From Gyrodactylus bullatarudis (taxonomy: Eukaryota > Platyhelminthes > Monogenea > Gyrodactylidea > Gyrodactylidae): DNA of 29,503 bases. The position numbers were made by a program, and so were the translations under genes. Below the pieces are notes generated by a model. It had not been told where the DNA came from. It saw nothing but the letters and a program-made list of their open reading frames with translations, and did no database searches. Positions 1 through 9,000 of this stretch are shown here, in pieces (position 1 is the first letter of the stretch; each line of letters opens with the position of its first letter). Where the stretch lies: assembly GCA_012064415.1 (NCBI GenBank), contig SSNU01000340.1, positions 1 through 29,503 on the forward strand. Reading direction: 5' to 3'.

Positions 1-321
1 CTGTTGTAGGGTAAAAACAAAAAAGTGCATGGCATTTTTCGCTAATTTTTCATCTTTTTTCAACTTTAAGACCAATTTTGAGGATGATCCATTCCAAAAG
101 CACGTTTGAACTTGAAAGCGTCTTATATGTCTAAGGATCAAGTCGAAAAATTGATTTATTCAAGTCCCGATTATGAAAATTGTGCTATTTCGGTTTTTCG
201 CAAATTGCGCAAAAACTGGGCAACTTAGGAAATTTTTGGAAGCAGATTCAGAATCTGCGTTAAATTTTACACTATAATCAGTTCATCGCCAAATTTTATC
301 GCAACCCCCCAACCACCCGTG
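1..321. other. No gene seen; AT-rich flank
   Basis: No open frame of note is visible on either strand. A perfect 17-nt palindrome lies at 242-258 (GCAGATTC, A, GAATCTGC). The text at 40-110 loosely resembles the interior of the dispersed repeat family seen at 8700-8860 and 13600-13680, but too weakly to call a copy. Confidence 0.5.
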
Positions 322-1063
322 TTATTGTTTATGTACATTCAATAAAATTCAGCAGTTCATTATTATTAATACATAAATAGTTATTGTAGTTTAGTACTAT
401 ATTACACTTATTTGGACAATTTGAGTTTCATCTCCTTTCAATTCAATTCAAGCTTGTGTGTAGAAAGATTTAATTGAAGATTGCACCAAATTTCTTTTTG
501 AGGCTGTGTTTTCCATCTCCAATGTTGGTATGCTAATCTGGACGTTTTGTTTTGGCTTTAATACTGCTTTGGGTAGCACTAAAGGCTGTACAAACCTTTT
601 TTGTACACATAAGTTTGGTTGTTCTCTCGATATGAATATGGCTTCGACAGTGTGAGTTTTAAGGGATGTGACGTTGTTTCCTGTTTGTCTATATAGTATT
701 TCGAAATTTTCAGGGGAAATTTTTTCTTCACATTCCTTGACATGTTGTCTTACCGCAGTGGTGCCTGTGTATAGATGCTCTTCACTAGCAGGTCACCTTT
801 GTAAGGCAAGAAAATGGTGACTTTGTTCTCTATTTCCTCTACAGCTTCTCTCTGCTCTTCTTTCTCCTGGGTAATAATTATCAATGAATATTTGTCTTAA
901 GGATTCTTTTTCTTCAATTAGACATTCTTCGGATACTATTTTTTCCAATCTATTGAAGAGTGATTTAACCAAGCCTATTTTCGTGGATATTGGTGAGAAA
1001 GAATTAAAATTGAGGAGTTTACCTATGAACTGCTGAATTTTATTGAATGTACATAAACAATAA
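322..1063. repeat. Perfect 39-bp inverted repeat around a PLE fragment
   Basis: Positions 322-360 read on the plus strand are identical over 39 nt to positions 1063-1025 read on the minus strand. The right arm lies at the truncated upstream edge of the Penelope-like coding fragment and appears to be part of its reading frame, since it leads without a stop into the conserved KLLNFNSF segment. The left arm lies beyond the stop codon in the 3' flank. Penelope-like elements often carry terminal repeats in unusual orientations, so this may mark a 5'-truncated, partly inverted insertion. That mechanism is inference. Confidence 0.85.
448..1054 (-). pseudogene. Penelope-like element fragment (end of reverse transcriptase plus C-terminal tail)
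   Basis: The minus strand can be read in pieces that match the C-terminal half of the PLE protein at 2062-3207. From 1045 down to about 855 it gives the post-YxDD segment containing LLNFNSF and IVSEE. After a frame change it gives VTIFLPYKGDLLV (about 838-785). After another jump it gives TGTTAVRQHVKECEEK and EQPNLCVQK, ending at TGA 450-448. About 70 residues between the two last blocks, where the GIY-YIG nuclease core should lie, are missing. The fragment therefore has a deletion and at least two frame breaks and cannot encode a working enzyme. It diverges from the neighbouring copy at many residues, so it is a different subfamily rather than a recent duplicate. Confidence 0.8.
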
Positions 1064-1277
1064 TTATGTTTAAATGATTAACTTGTAACACATACAACAA
1101 TGATAATTGGATTGGGGTAAACATGACATAGGACACTCAAAGACAAACAACCTTACATGAGTCATACTTGCATAACTATGAAATATATGCATAGAGAGGT
1201 ACAGTACCTATGAGAGGCTATCCAATCAAAACTGTTCATTGTATTAATCTAATTTTTTATTGTACATATATTGGCGT

Positions 1278-1323
1278 GTAAAAGACTGATGAGTATGCCT
1301 GAAATACAGCGCTTATCTCTTAC
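1278..1323 (+). ncRNA. Hammerhead ribozyme motif (5' copy of a PLE terminal repeat)
   Basis: The catalytic core is present in order: CTGATGA at 1286-1292, a short helix II closed by G1293 and T1300, and GAAA at 1301-1304. Helix III is ATA (1304-1306) with TAT (1314-1316), and C1317 is the cleavage nucleotide. Helix I is AAGA (1282-1285) with TCTT (1318-1321), and GTA (1278-1280) could extend it with TAC (1321-1323). This is the type I order, with helix I open. Penelope-like retroelements are known to carry minimal hammerheads in their terminal repeats. Cleavage would fall after C1317. Helix II is weak here (G-U closing pair), so activity is uncertain. Confidence 0.75.
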
Positions 1324-3499
1324 ATAATCAAGCATCACCTCTTTTTTTTTCTTCTTTATGTCAGACAGCATAGCCATAGTAAAAAAGAATAATGAAAAAC
1401 ATATCACTGATCAAACATGAAACGGTTACGAACAATTCTGTTGTTTTTGAAAGAATCAGATTTTTAAAGACCTTCCTGGAGCTAGATAAAAGATATGGCT
1501 CAATTAAGGTTCTCTCAGACTTGAAAACATTCAAAGAGTGTTCTGAAACTAATATTCACAACGATGTTTATAATTTTGAATAAATAAATTAAACTTATAA
1601 TTATTTTTTTTTATTTAAATGCTTACGTAAATTGAGATGAAATGATATTCAAGATTAAAAAACTAGAACCATTTGTTCGGTCTATTCTAATTGGTTATTG
1701 TGATAACGCAATATGATTAGCTAACAGTTTTGGTATAAAAAACAAACGAGAAAGGACAGAGATGATATCTCGAGTCGTTATGTGTGAGATTGACTGCACA
1801 AGTGAATTGGCAAAATGGCTGACAGAAATATTAGAACCTATGAGAGAAGAGTTGTGCCAACATTCGCTAGCTGACACTTTTGAATTCGTGGAGAAAATAA
1901 AAGATGTGAATGCAAACGGTAAAAACTTTATTGTCATTAGATGTAGTGTCACTATATACAAACGTACCTTTGGAAGAAACAATTAAATTCGTTACCGACT
2001 TTGTAAATTCAATTTACCATCCAATTGGGTCAAGAAATTACTTTATTTATGTTGCAAAAATGTGGTTTTCAGTTTCAATGGAACAATCTATGTTCAAAAA
2101 GATGGTATCGCAATGGGATCCCCGCTAGGCCCCTTGTTAGCTGATGTTTTTCTTGCCAAACTTGAAAGATCAACCCTCAAGGCTAGTATAGAGAAGTTTA
2201 GCCATTTCTATCGTTACATGGATGACACATTTATTATAGTTGATAACAGTACAAATTTTAATAATTTATTACTAGAGTTCAACCAAGCCCATCCTGACAT
2301 CAAGTTTACTATGGAGAAAGAGAATGATGAAAAAATCCCCTTCCTAGACGTAATGCTTTCAAGGAGAAACGATGGTTCGCTAGTAAGATCAGTGTACAGA
2401 AAGAACACTTTTACAGGTCGCCTTTTAAACTTCAACTCTTTTGTTTCTATGAATAGGAAACGAGGTTTAATATCATCCCTAGCCAAAAGAGTGAGACGAA
2501 TAGTATCCGAGGAAGTTTGGGAAAGTGAACTGGAAAAACTTATATGTATCTTCTTAGCAAACGAATACCCTATTGAACTTATCAACGATAGACTTTCAAA
2601 ATTGTACACTCCAAGGAAAAAGCCAAATGAGACGACTGATGGCCAAGCTGTTCTCAAATTACCCTTCAAAGGAGATCTAGCAATCGCTACCTACCAAAAG
2701 AAGATCACAACTGCCTTTAATGAAGCCTACCCTCATGCTTTACTTAGGTTCGTCTACAAAACCAATAAGATGCTCAAAAATTCATCAAAAGACACAATAG
2801 ATGACTCAAAGCAGACTCATCTAGTATACAGATTCAAATGTCCATGTGATGCAGTTTATATAGGTCACACCACTAGGAAGCTAGAGGACAGAGTGGACGA
2901 GCACCTCCACAAAGGGCAGACCGCTGTTAGAGATCACCTCGGAACATGCAAAGCCAATGTTTCCCCTAAAAACTTTGAAATTATCTACAAATCATATGGA
3001 AACAACGTTAGCATGTTAAAAGGTGTTGAAGCTTATTTAATTAATGAAGAAAAGCCAAATCTCTGCGTACAAAAGAACCACATTAAACAAATGAATCTTC
3101 CAAAGCCTAACCTACTACCTGCCTTCCAACCCCCCTCGAGGAAACGAATGAGAGCTGAAGTGGAAGTGAATAGGCAAATTACAGATTTTTACACTCTCTC
3201 ACAATGAGGTGTTAATTCCAATTTCGATATGTCTATTCAAATGAACTTTCTACTATTAATATTAATTAACTATTCAATGTATTAATTGTAATCGTATCTG
3301 TAATTTACTAAATATTCAAACTATTATAATGAACCAAAACGTCAAGTTAACCCTGGTAACAGGGATGGACCAATAAAAAAATGTAATAAGTTATTACTAA
3401 TAACATTGAACCAATGAATGTATATTTTCTTTTATTGCAAATTTGTACTTATATGGCATGTATCACACTGATGAGTATGCCCGAAATAAAGGCCTTATT
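1318..3499 (+). mobile_element. Penelope-like retroelement with GIY-YIG endonuclease and hammerheads at both ends
   Basis: Limits are set by the predicted hammerhead cleavage sites after C1317 and U3499, giving a 2182-nt unit. A decayed reverse transcriptase/GIY-YIG frame lies inside. Flanking text around both ribozymes is partly alike (GGCGTGTA against GGCATGTA just upstream, and pyrimidine-rich CATCACCTC or CATCATCTTC just downstream), as expected for paired terminal repeats. An ATG-led 63-codon frame at 1392-1583 lies in the leader. I cannot match it to a family and it may be the remains of the N-terminal part. The 3' end abuts a dead hAT-like transposase at 3534. A full-length PLE protein needs more N-terminal coding than the space here allows, so the copy is probably internally deleted. 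Confidence 0.75.
1717..3207 (+). pseudogene. PLE reverse transcriptase with C-terminal GIY-YIG nuclease, frameshifted
   Basis: Reading starts after a stop at 1714-1716, in a segment with divergent fingers residues and CTSELAKWL. A frame change near 1910-1920 leads to SLDVVSLYTNVPLEE (motif A, catalytic Asp). A second change near 2062 leads to the long 381-codon frame. That frame has QKDGIAMGSPLGPLLADVF (motif B), FYRYMDDTFII (motif C, YMDD) and IPFLDVMLSRR, then the linker. The nuclease core follows as LVYRFKCPCDAVYIGHTTR and RVDEH at 2818-2907. The order RT then GIY-YIG is diagnostic for canonical Penelope elements. The frame from motif B to the stop at 3205-3207 is intact, but the two frame breaks upstream and the missing N-terminus make it non-functional as it stands. 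Confidence 0.9.
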
Positions 3500-3504
3500 T
3501 GTGA
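3455..3504 (+). ncRNA. Hammerhead ribozyme motif (3' copy of a PLE terminal repeat)
   Basis: The core reads CTGATGA (3468-3474), G3475-C3482 closing helix II, and GAAA (3483-3486). Helix III is four perfect pairs, ATAA (3486-3489) with TTAT (3495-3498), capped by AGGCC. U3499 is the cleavage nucleotide. Helix I is five perfect pairs, TCACA (3463-3467) with TGTGA (3500-3504). The helix I bases differ from the 5' copy on both strands yet stay complementary, which is the pattern expected from selection on the fold. GGCAT (3455-3459) is also complementary to ATGCC (3477-3481) in loop II. This copy looks the better folded of the two. Confidence 0.82.
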
Positions 3505-3533
3505 AATAACTGGCATCATCTTCTTCCTTCATC

Positions 3534-4197
3534 AAGCGAAATAATTGCTAAAGGATTTCTCAAAGCTGGTATTCCCCTGAATAAATTAGAAAATGTTGCC
3601 ATCAAAGAAATGTTTGAAGAACTTGGTCTCAAGTCGTGTTCAAGTATCACTGCCAGAAGTTATTTGAATGATTTATATGAAGAAGAGATTGAAATTATCA
3701 AACAACATGTCTAAGATAAACTGATCTTTATGCAAATAGATGAGAGCAGAATTAATGACAAGCCGATTTGTGCCATTCTTATAGGGAACCTAGAGATACC
3801 AGATAAAAATTTTGTTTGCGATGTTATTGAAGTTGAAGAAAAACTGGATTACAAATTCAATATAAAATCTATCAAAAAAGTTATCGAATTTTTCAATAAT
3901 GATAGTAAAAACTTTCTTTTTCTACTATCAGATGCAGCGAGTTAGATGATGAAAGCCAAAATTCACTTGAAAATGCAATATGAAATGCTATCTCATATAA
4001 CCTGTTTTGCTCATCTTCTTCACAACTGCTCAATGATAGTCAAAGAATCTATGCTGAATGTTGATCGGCTTATCCCGTCTGTTAAAGCTGCGACAGTCAA
4101 ATGTAAATCCCGAAGAGATTTATTTTCAGATATAGCAGTACCTCCAACTCCAGTACCTACTAGGTGGGGAACATGGCTTGAAGCTGTAGACTACTAA
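3534..4197 (+). pseudogene. hAT-like transposase remnant with two in-frame stops
   Basis: One plus-strand frame runs through this region, broken by TAA at 3712-3714 and TAG at 3943-3945. Before the first stop it reads AKGFLKAGIPLNKLENVAIK, a segment typical of the DUF659/hAT-like group. The middle part has MQIDESRINDKPICAILIGN, where a catalytic Asp is expected. The last part has HITCFAHLLHNC and, near the end, PTPVPTRWGTWLEAVDYY, the conserved RWGTWL region of domesticated-looking hAT relatives. The frame then meets a double stop at 4195-4200 and the C-terminal dimerisation domain is absent. The family is assigned from recalled motifs. The start is cut off by the PLE just upstream. Confidence 0.6.
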
Positions 4198-4219
4198 TAA
4201 CTTATTAGTAATAAGTTAT
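4197..4219. repeat. 23-nt perfect palindrome
   Basis: ATAACTTATTA (4197-4207) and TAATAAGTTAT (4209-4219) are exact reverse complements around a single G. It lies between the dead transposase and the 3' end of MED27. It could be a transposon end or a bidirectional 3'-end hairpin. I see no partner copy that would decide. Confidence 0.6.
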
Positions 4220-4237
4220 ATTAATATAGAAAAATAT

Positions 4238-5905
4238 TTATTTTTCAAGAATACACCCAGGTGGTGTGAACGGATATGGAGGATTTTGTGAGCTCATAAA
4301 CTGTGATGTTGTTGACAAACAATGCTCATGCAATGCACCTGAAAATTTTCCATCTGTATAATTTCTTATAATAGGAAATTGGAAATAAGAAGGTGGTCCG
4401 CACGCGGCAATTATATTGTCACATCTTATGCATTTTTGAGTGAATAGATTTCTATAGCTGGCTAGCCATTCCAAAAGATTCCTCAGTCGGAATGGAACAT
4501 GACTTTCTGAAGCAAATTTCAATATTGAGCAGCGGGCAAACATTGTTATGCGCTGGAAAACATGATGTTTACTCTCTGTGAATAAATCAATTTGCTGGCT
4601 TGATATTTTGCTGATATGATAAACTCTTGGCGGACCAATCATGGGATTAGTTTGAGGTTTATTTAATTCTGGAACCAGTTCAAATGAAGGTATCAACAGA
4701 CTGTCACCGGAGCATTTCCCAACATCAAAGACCATTGGATTCAAACCGCCACATATATTGTTCGCTGTAATTGGACCAATTTTTGTAGCTAGAGAGTGAA
4801 TACACATTGTTTCGTCTAAACCTCTGATGATGATATGTTCAGCATTTAGATTTTTAAATACAATTAGGCAATGCATTGTCTCGGCAACTGTAACATAAAG
4901 GATTGGACTAACACTTGAGGAATCAATCATTGAAATCATCAATTCAGGGAAGTTTCTGAGGCAATCGTTGACATTACTTTCAAGATCTTCACTACGAGAA
5001 TCTTAGAAAATCTTGATTTAAAATTCAATTATTTGAAGATGATTATTTAACCCTCGAATGGAATTTGGGGTCAAAAATACCCCAATCCTTGAAAAGCAAT
5101 AAAAACTGATATTTCTTTCAGTCACCGGTCAGAGCAAGTGACAGAAAAGTACAAAGTAGCTGTGGCAAATGCAAATGTTTATATGCAAAGAACTTTATTA
5201 TATAAAAATTCTTCTTCTTCGCTAAAACTAGTGTTGAGAGCAAGTGGGATCAAAATGACAAATTAAGTCTACGTGATTTTTTTTTCAAATTCCATGCAAG
5301 GGTTAATAAAAATGTTTAGGCATATAAAGTAAAACCAATATTAAAATTGTCAAAAATTACTTGAGACCGTATCTTGAACTTCAGCAATGTTGTTCCTTTT
5401 CATCAGCAAACACGATAAAAGCCCTTCCAAGTATACTTTTGATATCTCTCTAGTTTGATGAAGCCATTTGATCGCTTCTGGCCTTTCTGATATACTATCC
5501 AAGTTCTCATTAGGACCAGATTCATTTTCATTTCCAAGATCTAGTTGCTTCATCATTTTAATGTAGGATAGAGAAGAGACGACATTTGCTTCAAGTGTTG
5601 CATTAGGGAGAGAGTTCTTAAGACTTGACATTCTCTTCGACAACTCATCTAGATTGTGCAAAGACTCACTATTGGGATCAGTTTATAATTTTAGCTTACT
5701 AAACTCTGCCTATGACTCTGCGCATCCTCATACTAAGAAAGGATTGGGGCTCCACTTTCGGTTCTCCATCAGTTTCAACAATGTGAGATTTTAATGTAGG
5801 AGACACATGACTCAAAACGGATTTTATTGTCACCCTGAGATTTCTCAATTCTTTCAAACTTTGCGTAGCACAAAATGATATATCACTGTGCCGTTGATTT
5901 TGCAT
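4238..5905 (-). CDS. MED27: Mediator of RNA polymerase II transcription subunit 27
   Basis: MED27 sits in the tail/upper-middle part of the nuclear Mediator complex and helps pass activator signals to RNA polymerase II. Model: exon 1 5905-5700, exon 2 5668-5361, exon 3 5001-4238, giving about 425 residues. The first intron is 31 nt with a strong GTAAGC donor and AATAG acceptor; the second is 359 nt. Phases agree at both junctions. Exon 1 has SLKELRNLRVTIKSVLSHV, like the MED27 N-terminal helix. Exon 3 carries the C-terminal signature: VFQRIT, LLEWLASYRNLFTQKCIRC, then GPPSYF and LHEHC, the Cys/His cluster that ends the family. Human MED27 is about 311 residues, so this copy is longer, mainly in the middle and in a Pro-rich tail. 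ATG 5905 is chosen because upstream frame-mates use no ATG. An 85-nt alternative first intron (5733-5649) also keeps frame. Confidence 0.8.
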
Positions 5906-6006
5906 TTCAACAATAGAGATGAATAAAACAAATTTTTCTAACTTGCAACTTGCAAGTTGCAAGAAATACTTGTTTTAATTCTTCACTTGATGTTCATTCA
6001 CGTCTG
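5906..6006. promoter_or_regulatory. Short divergent intergenic region between MED27 and nwk
   Basis: Only 101 bp separate the two opposed start codons, so both promoters and both leaders must fit here or overlap the genes. The stretch holds ACTTGCAACTTGCAAGTTGC (5941-5960), a tract of nested repeats of TTGCAA and GCAAGTTGC. No TATA box is clear. Confidence 0.45.
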
Positions 6007-9000
6007 ATGCAAGTACAAAATAAAAAGGTGAAATAAAGTTTTTTATCTTCAATAGGTAAAACCCTTGAATCAGATCAAGCAAAATCATAATCTGCATTAT
6101 ACTAAACTTTTTCAAAAGAATAATCTTGAAAATGAGCTTCTCGAAGACATTAAGTAAGAAAGTATATTAATTCTTTAGACTATTTTGTAAACAGAAAATA
6201 TCCCTCGATAAAGAATATGCACAGGTACTTTAATTTGATAAATTTTAGTCTCTTTGTAAAATCACTGTTAATTTTCAAGCAAAACAAGATGACTATTCAT
6301 CATCCTCACTGAAAAAGTAATTAATAATATTTAATTTATTGAAGAATATCTAAAATATGGAATGAAATCTTGTTGGAGTTTGTAAATTACTCACGTGACA
6401 TTTTAAAAAATGTTGATAAAACTTCAAAGCTAGTCTCTAGTCTTAAACCACTGAAAAATAATCGAACTAGTGTGAATAAGAGGATTTTTGAACAGCTGAA
6501 GATTTTACAGAATGAACTTGCTGCTTGCGTACAAGAAATGTCTAAATCTCACAAAGTTTACTTAGAAGAAGAGAAACAGTCCCAGATAATTCAGCAAAAA
6601 TATCTACTCTCTACTGAAAAATTGCGTAAAAAATCAACGACTATTTTTACTTCAATGTCTCAGCTTTATAAATCACATTCGAAATTGAAATTGAGTAAAG
6701 AGGCATACGATTCTCGTTCAATAAATGCACGGAATGAGTATCTATTTCAACTAGCTGCTATAAATGCTCATCTTGAACATTATTTCAAATCAGACATCCC
6801 TGAACTGTCAAAGGTAATTTTACACTTTAATATTTTTTCAAAGAATTTAGACGGGGAAATTTACGAAAAGTTTAGCGAAATTCTCATAAACATTTGTCAA
6901 AAGGAGAATTTCCACTATGAAGAGTCATCGAGAAAATTTAGCCAACTCATCTCTGCCTCTGAAAGTATCAGCCGAGAGGATATTTGGCAAGATTTTATGC
7001 ATGAAATAAATTTATCAAATGTTATCAAATATGAATTTGATCCAGTTCCTGGAGATAACATAAGAATATTATTACCTCCTAAAGACAATGAAGAGGAAAA
7101 TTTAGATCAAATAGTTCGTAAACTCTGCCGTCGATTAATGATCCGAAATCATAGGATTAAAACTTATTGGGATGAATTGAAAACTATTCAAAATGGATCA
7201 GTTAACCCTCAAGGGACGTTGAAAATTCAATTATCTTCAAGTCAAGTGAGTATTGATGAAATTTTGGTGTTTTTTTTCCAAAATTAATTCTATAACAATC
7301 TTAAGTTCTAACAAAATTGATCCTTAAAAGAATAATTTTTTTACATTCTTTACTTTAGGATGGTAGCAATAACGAAGATGAAACAATCGCTTTCAATCAA
7401 GAGTATGCTGAACAGAAACTAGAAGAACTACAGTTTGCAATTCGAAAGGAAGAAGTGAGTCATTCATTTCTTTCATTTTAAAGTTAACGTTTTTAAAACA
7501 GTCCCCATAAAATTTATATTTTTATTTCAAAAGGGAAAATGAGATTTTTTTGTATATCAATGAAACAAACTTTATCTTTAAAACTTGAGAAATTGGACTT
7601 TGACTCAGATCCTTTTTTCGTGACTCGTTCGGATTATATATAAGGATATAATCCTTACTCCAAGGATTATAAAAATTATAGTGATTGTTCCTTGCTCTTT
7701 AAGAAATACTACACACTTTTCTCCTCTTTCTACAAATAGACCAATACAAGCCAGAAGACAACATAGTCAGGCAGCAAGCGAACAACGTTATAGACAATCT
7801 ATGCCGAACAGCTCCCTGAAGAACTACTTGGTTCAAAATTATTAATTTATTAAGTTTGCTTTATTGATATCTAAAAATATCGTATCTTATTTTTTCTATA
7901 ATTTTCTCATATAAGCAAGTGAACTTGGTTTAGATTTTGACACAAAACTACCCTTACATTTTTCATTCTATTCGAACAAAATAAAGTTTTTCTTGCTTTA
8001 ATTGGAGGCATCAACTCATTATACTCCAACAATTTGGTAACCGATAGATTCCTCACTTTTTCTTCTGTTCAGCAGTGTAACTTCTGGAGTCATTGAAGTA
8101 AAGTTATAAAATTTAGTGTGAATCTTTGTTTTGTCCAATAGCTCAGCTCGTGTACGATGAAATTTGATTTTAAAGTCAGATTTGGGATCAGCATAGAATT
8201 CTTGTTTGTATGAAATACCTTCACAAAATATTTTTTTCACCACCATTGTTATCTAAAGCTAATCAGTTGTAATTATCTGATTTAATGTGTGAATGTTAAA
8301 AAGTTTATTGCAAGAATGATACATAAAGTGTAATTGAAGCCAAGTTTGATATATATTAATATAAATTTTGTCAATACCCACTAAAACTGACCTATGATTC
8401 GTTAAATTTGAAATAAGCATTGTAAATAAAACGTGTATAATGATATAAGAAGTGTCAAAACTGATATACGGTGTGATTTTTTCTCTCCCTTTTGATACAT
8501 TTTTCATCATAATCCCTAAATAATACTAGATCTGTAAAAGTAAAAACCACATTGTTTGTATCAGGTGGTTTTAAGTTAAAACTTTTAACCATGGATCCCA
8601 CGGGGGTATTTCTATCACATAACTTGGGAAGATTAAAACAATTCAAGATATGAATTGACATGAAGATGAACTCCATGATAAAATGAGCTCATAAGCTGTT
8701 GAAATTAAAAAAAATTCTTAAAAATATTGAATCTGGCCAAAATTAGGCCATTTTACAAATTTCGAAAATGCCCCCTTTTTTCAACCTTTGAGCTGAAATT
8801 TTTTTATCGATTTCAAAGATTTAAATCAATTCGAAATATTTTGCCCTACTCAAACGAATAAATTATCTTTATAATTTATTTATCAGTAGTATGTAAATTT
8901 TTTTTATTTGCTATTAAAATGCTATAATTTCTGAAAATTCTATTATTTTTTTAGAATAAAGGCTATTTTATGAACGCCCTAATTATAACGAATCTTATAT

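Noticed and set aside
1695..1982. 95-codon minus-strand frame
   Set aside because: It lies antisense to the PLE reverse transcriptase region, whose plus-strand motifs are clear; it is a shadow frame.
2214..2669. 151-codon minus-strand frame
   Set aside because: It is antisense to the intact part of the PLE frame and has no recognisable motif.
4824..4830. CTGATGA word inside MED27, as a hammerhead
   Set aside because: It is on the antisense strand of conserved coding sequence and lacks the rest of the core.
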